Shown here in pieces: positions 41,804 through 49,720 of a stretch of DNA of 64,000 bases (position 1 is the first letter of the stretch; every line of letters starts with the position of its first letter). The position numbers were made by a program, and so were the translations under genes. Under the pieces are notes generated by a model. That model was not told the origin of the DNA. It searched no databases and worked only from the letters and a program-made list of their open reading frames with translations. Source of the DNA: UBA3871 sp041797745 (GTDB lineage Bacteria; Bacillota; Clostridia; Peptostreptococcales; Anaerovoracaceae); NCBI GenBank assembly GCA_041797745.1, contig JBHBZU010000047.1:62001-126000 (forward strand), given 5' to 3'.

Positions 41804-44005
41804 TTGGCAAAATATAATGACGCAAAATACGGTATGTCCAGAGTTTTGGAACCTAAATACGTATTGCCGACTTCCGCTTGGCGATTAGATAACAACAGAG
41901 CTATAAATCAGCGAGAAATGCGAATCCTTATCAAAAAAATTCATCTTGAGGGAACGAATTTCAAGCAGCTTTTGCTTGAATGCGGTGAAAATGATGAAAA
42001 ACTCAAAGAAAAGATTATGGATATAGTTATAAAGCGCGGCAAGCTTCATAATCCGGTTACCGATACAGCGGGTGTGGTTTACGGCACCGTGGATGCCGTG
42101 GGGCCTGAATATGACAGCGGACAACTCCTTATGGTAGGAGAAGAGGTAATTTGCAACGTTTCCTTGGCTTCCATTCCGATACACATAGAGAGAATTACTG
42201 AAATAGATAGAGTTTATTCACAAATAGATGTTGAGGGCTATGCTATTTTATATAAGGAAGTGCCTGTAATAAGGGTTCCCAAGGAGCTTCCTATTCACCT
42301 CCTGCTTTATACTTTGGATCAGTCGGGAACTTTAATGAGGGCTTCCGAATGTGCCGTGGGGAAAAGAGATATCCTCTTGGTAGGCAGTAATATTTTAGTA
42401 AACCTCCTCTATGGCTTTGCGGTTAGAAAGGCGGCGGGACCTGAAGCTAATATCATATGTCTTTTGGACAAGAGAATGCATATTCATGCGGAAGACGGGG
42501 CTTTGGAGGCTCTGATTACCGAGGTTTTCAACGAGATTCACTATGTGGATATTTTAAGACCTATTGAATGTATGAAAGGCTTCGGGTCGGATTCCCTTTT
42601 CGACCTTTCTATAAACTGTGCGGATATTCCGGGGGCTGAAACCATTAATATTTTGGCTACTAAGCCCTGGGGCACCATTATCTTTGCCACCCTTATAAAC
42701 AACTACAACATTTCCTTATACATTACGGAAACCAGTCAGAAACAGTTGGATTTGCGCTGTGCAGAGGGTTTCCTTGAGGGGTATGAGGACTTTGATATCG
42801 AGCTGGTAAAGGAACTGGCGCCATATTTTGAGGACGCAAAAATTACCGTAGAGCGACATGGGGCCGGTAAAGAAGAGTATAGAGCTGCAAAGGAATCTGG
42901 AATTATTGACTCCATTGCCCAGACGAATTCTCTGGCAGAGGATTTTATATGTGAAAGTTCGGCTATGCGTAGCGTGCTTGAAGAGGTTACCTCTGTTTCC
43001 AAATATGACTGCAATGTTTTTATTTCGGGAGATACAGGCGTCGGCAAGGAAAAGGTTGCTAACATCATACAAAAAAATAGTGTGCGTAAAATGCAGCCAT
43101 ATATAAAAGTCAACTGCGCGGCGATTTCGCCAAGCCTTATAGAATCGGAATTTTTCGGATACGAGAAAGGTTCCTTTACAGGAGCCAGCTCCAGCGGGAA
43201 AAAAGGATATTTTGAAGCGGCAGACAACGGAACTATTTTTTTAGACGAAGTGGGAGAATTGCCGCTGGATATTCAGGCAAAACTCTTGCGAGTAATGCAA
43301 GAGGGGGAATTTTTCAGAGTCGGCGGTACTACTCCGGTAAAAACTAATGTTAGGATTTTAAGCGCCACAAATAGAGATTTGGAGAAAATGGTTGAAGAAA
43401 AGACCTTTAGAAGAGATCTTTATTACAGGCTGAATGTGTTTCCTATAAGGATTCCGTCTTTGAATGAACGAAAGGCTGATATTCCTGCCCTTGTAAAGCA
43501 TTTTGTAGGTAAATACGGTGAACAATATGGTATCCACAGGGATATTTCAGATGACGCCTTGGAGTACTTGACCCAGCAGGACTGGAAAGGAAATATCAGA
43601 GAGCTGGAAAATGTTATGCAGCGTTTGTTAATCGGAGCCAAAGGAGAAACTATCCTGCTTTTTGATGTTACGAAAGAATTGAATCAGGAGTTGTTCAATA
43701 AAGGCGGCGGCAACTCTGCTATGCATGAACCTGTAAAGACGCAAGGGGTGGAACTTGATTTAACAAGGCTTTTGGAAAGCTACGAAAAGGGAATTATCCA
43801 ATATGCCTGTGAAAAATACGGTTCCACCAGAAAGGCGGCTAAAGCCATAGGCATAAGCCAAACTCAACTTGTTAGGAAAAAGAATAAATATTTTCCTGAA
43901 ACAACGGCCGATTTGGGCAGAAATATGGATTCGTGGAATCGGGATATGACCTTGGTTAACGGTCGCTGGGAGAGGGTTAAGAACCCCGGAAAAGATAAAA
44001 TTTAA
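41804..44005 (+). CDS. Sigma-54-dependent activator with a decayed 3,5-diaminohexanoate dehydrogenase sensor domain
   Basis: 733 residues from a TTG start at 41804. GGAGGG (41791-41796) is 7 bp ahead, and MAKYNDAKYG then aligns with the Kdd start MAQKKGSPYG; an in-frame ATG at 41789 overlaps the ribosome site. Residues 1-~365 are colinear with Kdd (YGMSRVLEPKYVLP against YGTHRVLEPKGVLP; RLDNN against KVDNN). The nucleotide loop GGGGKSG of Kdd is replaced by GSNILVN (194-200), so it is probably not an enzyme. The AAA+ domain follows: Walker A GDTGVGKE (409-416), the sigma-54 contact loop GSFTGA (456-461), Walker B GTIFLDEVGELP and the arginine-finger region RRDLYYRLNVF. A Fis/TyrR-like helix-turn-helix (STRKAAKAIGISQTQLVRKKNKY) ends the domain set. 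Presumed activator of kal and kdd. Confidence 0.9.
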   Translation: MAKYNDAKYGMSRVLEPKYVLPTSAWRLDNNRAINQREMRILIKKIHLEGTNFKQLLLECGENDEKLKEKIMDIVIKRGKLHNPVTDTAGVVYGTVDAVGPEYDSGQLLMVGEEVICNVSLASIPIHIERITEIDRVYSQIDVEGYAILYKEVPVIRVPKELPIHLLLYTLDQSGTLMRASECAVGKRDILLVGSNILVNLLYGFAVRKAAGPEANIICLLDKRMHIHAEDGALEALITEVFNEIHYVDILRPIECMKGFGSDSLFDLSINCADIPGAETINILATKPWGTIIFATLINNYNISLYITETSQKQLDLRCAEGFLEGYEDFDIELVKELAPYFEDAKITVERHGAGKEEYRAAKESGIIDSIAQTNSLAEDFICESSAMRSVLEEVTSVSKYDCNVFISGDTGVGKEKVANIIQKNSVRKMQPYIKVNCAAISPSLIESEFFGYEKGSFTGASSSGKKGYFEAADNGTIFLDEVGELPLDIQAKLLRVMQEGEFFRVGGTTPVKTNVRILSATNRDLEKMVEEKTFRRDLYYRLNVFPIRIPSLNERKADIPALVKHFVGKYGEQYGIHRDISDDALEYLTQQDWKGNIRELENVMQRLLIGAKGETILLFDVTKELNQELFNKGGGNSAMHEPVKTQGVELDLTRLLESYEKGIIQYACEKYGSTRKAAKAIGISQTQLVRKKNKYFPETTADLGRNMDSWNRDMTLVNGRWERVKNPGKDKI

Positions 44006-44030
44006 TAGGCAAGTTTGTACGCGAACCATG

Positions 44031-44058
44031 GCGAACCGCTTATGGTTCGCGCTTTTTT
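44031..44058. promoter_or_regulatory. Operator B: palindrome GAACC-N6-GGTTC, also terminator-like
   Basis: GCGAACCGCTTATGGTTCGC (44031-44050) is the same operator pattern as site A. An extra half-site GCGAACC lies at 44021-44027. The following GCTTTTTTG makes it a possible terminator of the activator gene too. It is centred about 260 bp upstream of the predicted kdd start site. Confidence 0.65.
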
Positions 44059-44061
44059 GCC

Positions 44062-44081
44062 TTGAACCGATTTGGGTTCAA
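44062..44081. promoter_or_regulatory. Operator C: palindrome GAACC-N6-GGTTC
   Basis: TTGAACCGATTTGGGTTCAA. Same core and spacing as sites A and B with different outer bases. Its centre is about 228 bp upstream of the kdd start site and 36 bp from the centre of site B. Confidence 0.68.
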
Positions 44082-44273
44082 AACGAGAAAAAAACAAACT
44101 GAAATCTTTGAAAGCAGTAAATCCAAGTTTTTAAGTATTTTGACGAATAGTTATACCTTTACAGCAGGTAAGTATGAAAAAAGTTAAATTTTTGGCAAAC
44201 TAGTGTTAGGGTAATAGCAAATAAATAATTGTTCTTAAAATGTTTTTGCTGGAACGGAAGTTTTTTATTTGGA

Positions 44274-44290
44274 TGGCATAAAAATTGCAT
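44274..44290 (+). promoter_or_regulatory. Sigma-54 (-24/-12) promoter of kdd
   Basis: TGGCAT-AAAAA-TTGCAT: the -24 GG (44275-44276) and -12 GC (44287-44288) are exactly 12 bp apart. The predicted start site is near 44300, about 79 nt before the kdd ATG. Confidence 0.88.
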
Positions 44291-44378
44291 TATAAAAGTA
44301 TATAGAAATGTATTTGACTGGGAAGTCACATATATAGCATTTACACCAAATAAAATTACTAATAGGAGGACAACTATT

Positions 44379-45452
44379 ATGGCACAGAAAAAAGGAAGCC
44401 CATACGGTACACACAGAGTTTTAGAACCAAAGGGAGTACTCCCTCAACCAGCTGATAAGGTTGATAACAATATGGAGATTTATGACAACGAAGTCCTTAT
44501 CGACGTAAAGACTCTTAATATTGACTCCGCTTCATTCACTGAAATCGTAAGAAGAACTTGTGACGGAAAGAAGCCGGCTGATATTGACAATTCCAAGGAA
44601 GATCAGGAAAAAGTAAAGAAGACTATGCTTGAAATCGTAGACAATGCGGGCAAGCACAAGAACCCATGGACAGGCTCCGGCGGAATGCTTCTCGGTACAG
44701 TAGAGCAGATTGGTGAAAACTACAAGGGTGACCTTAAAGTTGGCGAAAAGATTGCTACACTGGTATCCCTTTCCCTCACTCCATTAAGAATTGATGAGAT
44801 TTTGGAAATGAGACCTGCTATTGATCAGGTTGATATCAAGGGTAAGGCTATCCTTTTCCAGAGCGGTATCTATGGAAAGATTCCTGAAGATATGCCTGAA
44901 AAGACAGCACTTTCCGTATTAGACGTTGCAGGAGCTCCTGCGCAGGTTGCTAAGCTCTGCCAGCTGAATCAGAAAGTTCTCATTATCGGTGGTGGCGGAA
45001 AGTCAGGTCTCCTTTGCCTCTACGAAGCAAAGAAGAGAGTTGGAGTTGCAGGTCTTGTAGTTTGTGCTGAGGGTTCACAGAAGTCCGAGGAAAGAGCTAG
45101 AAGTCTCAATCTCGCTGACAAATACTTCACTATTGACGCGACAGACGCTGTAGCTATGTACAACAAGGCGATGGAACTTACTAACGGTGAACTCTTCGAC
45201 ATCGTTATCAACTGCGTATCCGTTGAAAATACTGAAATGGCGTCTATCCTTTCTTGTAAGGACAACGGAACTGTTTACTTCTTCTCCATGGCTACTTCTT
45301 TCACAAAGGCAGCTCTTGGTGCAGAGGGTGTTGGCAAGGACGTAAACATGATTATCGGAAACGGTTATACAAAGAATCATGCTGACGTTGCGCTCCAGTG
45401 CCTCAGAGAACATGAGGGTATCAGAAAGCTCTTTGAAGAACTTTATGCTTAA
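44379..45452 (+). CDS. kdd: L-erythro-3,5-diaminohexanoate dehydrogenase
   Basis: 357 residues from the ATG at 44379; AGGAGGA (44364-44370) precedes it. The open frame runs back to 44229, but that stretch contains the sigma-54 promoter and so cannot be the start. It oxidises and deaminates 3,5-diaminohexanoate to 3-keto-5-aminohexanoate with NAD+. The Rossmann loop LIIGGGGKSG is at residues 201-210, followed by an acidic strand end VVCAEGS. Strong codon bias suggests abundant protein. First gene of the kdd-kamABCDE run. Assignment rests on its cluster and on resemblance to Kdd; the related 2,4-diaminopentanoate dehydrogenase of ornithine breakdown is excluded by the kam neighbours. Confidence 0.9.
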   Translation: MAQKKGSPYGTHRVLEPKGVLPQPADKVDNNMEIYDNEVLIDVKTLNIDSASFTEIVRRTCDGKKPADIDNSKEDQEKVKKTMLEIVDNAGKHKNPWTGSGGMLLGTVEQIGENYKGDLKVGEKIATLVSLSLTPLRIDEILEMRPAIDQVDIKGKAILFQSGIYGKIPEDMPEKTALSVLDVAGAPAQVAKLCQLNQKVLIIGGGGKSGLLCLYEAKKRVGVAGLVVCAEGSQKSEERARSLNLADKYFTIDATDAVAMYNKAMELTNGELFDIVINCVSVENTEMASILSCKDNGTVYFFSMATSFTKAALGAEGVGKDVNMIIGNGYTKNHADVALQCLREHEGIRKLFEELYA

Positions 45453-45691
45453 TAAACATAAGAAAAACTTAAAAGGCTTTATAGAACAGCTTAACAATTC
45501 AAAAGAATTAAAATAGCTCGTCAACCAACTAACGATTATTATATGCATATAACAACAAACACATACAAAACATACAAATAACAAATAACTAGAAAAATAA
45601 CGATTTATAAAACGAACGATTTATATAAGATTTGGTACTACTAACAATTTAAGAATAAAATATCGGTTTAGTAGAAAAGGAGAAAATTTTT

Positions 45692-46951
45692 ATGGCAACT
45701 AGAAATTGGAAAGACATTCCTTTCTTTAAGAATGTCACAGATGAACAGTGGAATGACTGGCATTGGCAGGTTGAGAACAGACTCACCACTGTAGAAGAAG
45801 TTGAACAGGTTATTAACCTTACAGAAGAAGAAAGAAAGCAGATTGCTGAGGGTGGATTCAGAGTAGGCATTACTCCTTACTATGCATCCCTTATGGATCC
45901 TGATGATCCCCATTGTCCTGTAAGAATGCAGGCAGTTCCTGTAGGTGCAGAATCCCACAGATCCTGTGCAGATATGCTTGACCCGCTTCACGAAGACGAA
46001 GACTCTCCGGCTCCGGGACTTACTCACAGATACCCTGACAGAGTGCTTTTCTTGGTAACAGACAGATGTTCCATGTATTGCAGACACTGCACACGTCGTA
46101 GACTTGCAGGTGAAACAGATGGCGCAAGAAGCAGAGAAGATATTGATGCATGCCTTGCTTACATCAGAAAGACTCCTGTTGTAAGAGACGTCCTCCTTTC
46201 AGGCGGCGACGCTCTTCTTATTGAAGATGACACTCTTGAATACATCATTTCCGAACTCCGTAAGATTGAACATGTTGAAATCGTAAGAATCGGATCAAGA
46301 ACTCCGGTAGTTCTCCCACAGAGAATTACTCCTGAACTTGTTAACATGTTAAAGAAGTATCATCCAATTTGGCTCAATACTCACTTTAATCATCCTAAGG
46401 AAATGACTGAAACAGCTGCCGGCGCTTGTCAGAGACTTGCAGACGCAGGTATTCCTCTTGGAAACCAGTCAGTACTCTTAAGAGGTGTTAACGACGACGT
46501 ACATGTAATGAGAAATCTCATGCACTTACTTGTTAAGAACAGAGTAAGACCTTACTATATCTATCAGTGCGACCTGTCTTTAGGTATCGAACACTTCAGA
46601 ACACCAATTTCTAAGGGTATCGAAATCATTGAGGGACTTCGCGGACATACATCAGGCTATGCAGTACCTACTTTCGTAGTAGACGCTCCCGGTGGTGGCG
46701 GAAAGACTCCGGTAATGCCACAGTACATTATTTCTCAGAATGCAGACAGAGTTGTTCTTAGAAACTATGAGGGTGTTATTACTACTTACACAGAACCACA
46801 CCTCCCACCTGTACAGTGCTCTTACGAAAACTGCAAGACAACTCCTGAAAACTACAAGTACGAGGGTGTTTGTGCTTTACTTCAGGGCGACAGAATGGCT
46901 ATGGAACCTGCACAGCTTGCTAGACATGAGAGAAACAAGAAGAATAAATAA
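45692..46951 (+). CDS. kamA: Lysine 2,3-aminomutase
   Basis: 419 residues. Radical-SAM, PLP-dependent enzyme converting L-lysine to L-beta-lysine, the first step of the pathway. The 4Fe-4S motif is CSMYCRHC (Cys126, Cys130, Cys133) and the PLP lysine is Lys338 in APGGGGKTP. The two Asp residues that bind the lysine side chain are kept (Asp294 in QCDLS, Asp331 in VDAPGG), which separates it from glutamate 2,3-aminomutase. AAGGAGAAAA precedes the ATG. The 239-bp A/T-rich gap after kdd has neither a terminator nor a clear promoter, so the gene is probably transcribed from the kdd sigma-54 promoter. Confidence 0.95.
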   Translation: MATRNWKDIPFFKNVTDEQWNDWHWQVENRLTTVEEVEQVINLTEEERKQIAEGGFRVGITPYYASLMDPDDPHCPVRMQAVPVGAESHRSCADMLDPLHEDEDSPAPGLTHRYPDRVLFLVTDRCSMYCRHCTRRRLAGETDGARSREDIDACLAYIRKTPVVRDVLLSGGDALLIEDDTLEYIISELRKIEHVEIVRIGSRTPVVLPQRITPELVNMLKKYHPIWLNTHFNHPKEMTETAAGACQRLADAGIPLGNQSVLLRGVNDDVHVMRNLMHLLVKNRVRPYYIYQCDLSLGIEHFRTPISKGIEIIEGLRGHTSGYAVPTFVVDAPGGGGKTPVMPQYIISQNADRVVLRNYEGVITTYTEPHLPPVQCSYENCKTTPENYKYEGVCALLQGDRMAMEPAQLARHERNKKNK

Positions 46952-46971
46952 TCATTTAAGGAAAAGTTTTT

Positions 46972-47982
46972 ATGAGTTTGCTTTATGATCTGTCAACTAA
47001 ATATAAAACCATCGCAATTGTGGGAATGGCTAAGAATGCGGGTAAAACTACCGCGCTCAACTACTTTATTGAAGAAGCCATGGATGAGGGGATTCGTTTG
47101 GGAATTACCTCCACAGGACGTGACGGTGAGAGTACAGACCTCGTAACCAACACTGAAAAACCAAGAGTTTTCTTAGAGACGGATACAATCGTATCCGTCC
47201 CTAAGGAACTTTATGAACTTGCCGAAGCAGGTCTTGAAATCGTAAAGATGACAGATTATCCTTGCGCTTTAGGTCAGCTTATGCTTTGCAGAGTCGCGGA
47301 CAGCGGCTATGTTCAGATTGCCGGTCCACTCACCAATCCTGCGCATAAGGCTATGTGTCAGGATATGTTTGATTTAGGGGCAGACCTTGTTGTAATAGAT
47401 GGGGCAATAGACAGAAAGTCTATTGCGGCACCTGAAACGTCGGATGCTATTATTCTTGCAACGGGGGCAACTATCTCAAGAAGCATGAAAGTGGTGGCAG
47501 ACGAAACTGCGCATATAGTAAATCTATACCGTTTACCAAGACTTGAAAATGAGGAGATTCGCCGGCAGCTCGCAGAGCAGGAGTTGGGAATATCTTTGGT
47601 AAAGCAAGGCAAAGTTCATCCTCTTAAATTGAAAACAGGATTGAATGCCAGCAGATATATAGATGAGGCGATTGATGATGATACAGAATATGTATATATT
47701 TCAGGGGCATTAACCGATAGTGTTTTGGCAGATATTTCAGCCGGCAAGCTAAAAAGAGTACCCTTGATTCTAAAGGATCCTACTAAGATTTTCATAAGCA
47801 GTATTAATTGGGGCAAACTTTGCAAGCGCGGACTGAAAACCTTTGTGCTGGAAAACATTACTGTCGCAGCGGTAACCGTGAATCCTTATGCGCCACAAGG
47901 TTATGTCTTTGACCATGAGGCGTTGCGGGACGCAGTGAGGGAGGCTATTCCGGATGTTCCGGTAATTGACGTAAGACTATAA
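46972..47982 (+). CDS. kamB: KamB, P-loop protein of the lysine 5,6-aminomutase cluster
   Basis: 336 residues. P-loop GMAKNAGKTTALN near residue 18, ITSTGRDGE, then VVIDGAIDRKSIA as a Walker-B-like segment. KamB and KamC genes accompany kamDE in lysine fermenters and have been proposed to help reactivate the B12 enzyme with ATP. That role is from family knowledge; the sequence only shows a nucleotide-binding protein. AAGGAAAAG precedes the ATG; 20 bp after kamA and 10 bp before kamC. Confidence 0.85.
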   Translation: MSLLYDLSTKYKTIAIVGMAKNAGKTTALNYFIEEAMDEGIRLGITSTGRDGESTDLVTNTEKPRVFLETDTIVSVPKELYELAEAGLEIVKMTDYPCALGQLMLCRVADSGYVQIAGPLTNPAHKAMCQDMFDLGADLVVIDGAIDRKSIAAPETSDAIILATGATISRSMKVVADETAHIVNLYRLPRLENEEIRRQLAEQELGISLVKQGKVHPLKLKTGLNASRYIDEAIDDDTEYVYISGALTDSVLADISAGKLKRVPLILKDPTKIFISSINWGKLCKRGLKTFVLENITVAAVTVNPYAPQGYVFDHEALRDAVREAIPDVPVIDVRL

Positions 47983-47992
47983 AGGAGAAGAT

Positions 47993-49645
47993 ATGGCAAA
48001 TACATATAGACGACTGGCTAATATTAAGACTCGTAAAGAAACCGGATTGGACTACGTGCTTGGCGCCATTAATATTCAGACACCTTACGGCAAAAAGCAG
48101 CTTCAGGAAATTGAACCTTTCTATCCGGGAGAAGAAAATCAGCTAAAAGCGGAACTTGATAAGACTTTACAGGTAAAAAGTTTTATTGAGAATCATGGAG
48201 TAGCTGCCGAAAAAATCTTGGAAATTTTCATGTATATGAAAGACATTTCTTTCATTGTGGAAAGAAGTGCCAAAGATACGCTTTCGGTGGTAGAACTTTA
48301 TGAAGTTAAGTTTATGCTGATTCAGATGGAAAAACTTCAAAAAGCATTGATAACTCACAGCGATTTTTTCCCAAAAGAATTTAATTTGGAAGATATAGTT
48401 CCGCTTCTTGACATTTTAGATCCGGAAAAGAGCCGTATCAACACTTTCTATGTTTATGACAGCTTTTCCGAAAAGCTGGCAGCCTTACGCAAAGAAAAGC
48501 ATGAACTTGAAGTTGCAGTACGGAAGCTTCAGCGTAAGACCAGAGATGAATTAAAAGACAAATACGATGTTATTCTTACACCAAAGTTTGAACTTTCCGT
48601 GGCGAAAGCTAATGCGAAAATGCTTGAAAAGTGTAATGGTATTGCCGAACTGGAAGAGTCTGCACAGGACTATATGAGCATAACCTTTACATTAAAACCC
48701 ACACCAGAAGTATTTGAGCTGTTAAGGAAGATGGAAGACTTAAATGCTGAAATTGATGAAGAGGAAGAGCTAATCAGAAAGCATTTGTCAGAAGAAATTT
48801 CAAAATATGCGCAACAGATAAATACAAACTGTCGCCGTATCGGGATATTGGACTTCCATATGGCAAAAGCATATTTTGCCATTGAACATAAATGTGTATT
48901 ACCGGAGATTACGGAAGAACACATTGTGGACTTTGAAGAGGGAAGACATATCCAAGTAGAAGATATTCTGAAGTCGAAAGGCAAAGAATATTGCCCTGTA
49001 AGCGTAACTTTGAATCAGGGAGTTACCTGCATTACAGGTGCTAACATGGGAGGAAAGACTATTTCTCTTAAGCTTGTAGGCATGGTGGCGATTTTGGCTC
49101 AATATGGCTTTTTCGTACCGTGTAAAAGAGCTAAAATCGGGCTTTCCAACTATATGCAGATGTTGATTGGTGACAGTCAGTCTGTGGAGAGAGGCTTGTC
49201 AAGCTTCGGTTCCGAAATGGAGGAGCTGAAAGAAATTTTGGATAACAGCAAGGATCGTTCCTTGATTTTGGTGGATGAGATTGCCAGCGGCACAAATCCA
49301 TTGGAGGCTACGGCTTTAACCAGAGCCTTAGTTGATTATCTGAAGTCACAGCCATATATCGTTCTGCTTACTACTCATTTTGAGGCGGTAACCCTGGGGG
49401 ATGTAATAAATTTGCAGGTAGTCGGTCTTGCGAATGCGGACTTTGATGTACTTCGCAGAGAAATTACTTATGCCAACAGGAAAGAACGAATAAATGTAAT
49501 TTCCAAATATATGGATTACAGACTTTGCCGTATCGAAAAGGGCGGCAACGTACCAAAGGACGCGCTAAACATTGCTATGATGCTTGGTATAGGTCCTGAA
49601 ATCATCGATAAGGCAAAACAATTTATCGAAGATAACGCTAACTAA
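47993..49645 (+). CDS. kamC: KamC, MutS-like ATPase of the lysine 5,6-aminomutase cluster
   Basis: 550 residues. The N-terminal ~330 residues are helical, with coiled-coil-like Glu/Lys stretches. The C-terminal MutS-type ATPase has Walker A TGANMGGKTISLK (about residues 342-354), a signature region SFGSEMEELKEIL, Walker B SLILVDEIASGTNPLEATAL and the following LLTTHFE. No mismatch-recognition or clamp domain is present, so it is not a DNA repair protein. Thought to act with KamB on inactive lysine 5,6-aminomutase; this is not shown by the sequence. AAAGGAGAAG precedes the ATG. Confidence 0.87.
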   Translation: MANTYRRLANIKTRKETGLDYVLGAINIQTPYGKKQLQEIEPFYPGEENQLKAELDKTLQVKSFIENHGVAAEKILEIFMYMKDISFIVERSAKDTLSVVELYEVKFMLIQMEKLQKALITHSDFFPKEFNLEDIVPLLDILDPEKSRINTFYVYDSFSEKLAALRKEKHELEVAVRKLQRKTRDELKDKYDVILTPKFELSVAKANAKMLEKCNGIAELEESAQDYMSITFTLKPTPEVFELLRKMEDLNAEIDEEEELIRKHLSEEISKYAQQINTNCRRIGILDFHMAKAYFAIEHKCVLPEITEEHIVDFEEGRHIQVEDILKSKGKEYCPVSVTLNQGVTCITGANMGGKTISLKLVGMVAILAQYGFFVPCKRAKIGLSNYMQMLIGDSQSVERGLSSFGSEMEELKEILDNSKDRSLILVDEIASGTNPLEATALTRALVDYLKSQPYIVLLTTHFEAVTLGDVINLQVVGLANADFDVLRREITYANRKERINVISKYMDYRLCRIEKGGNVPKDALNIAMMLGIGPEIIDKAKQFIEDNAN

Positions 49646-49720
49646 CGATTAAATATATAAACGATTTATTTACTAATTCTTTTATTTATCAACATAAATT
49701 CAAATGGAGGAATTTTAAAG

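Noticed and set aside
44229..44378. 50-codon N-terminal extension of kdd
   Set aside because: It spans the sigma-54 promoter and does not resemble Kdd; AGGAGGA supports the ATG at 44379.
47993..49645. MutS mismatch repair protein
   Set aside because: Only the MutS-type ATPase domain is present; mismatch-recognition domains are missing and it sits inside the kam operon.
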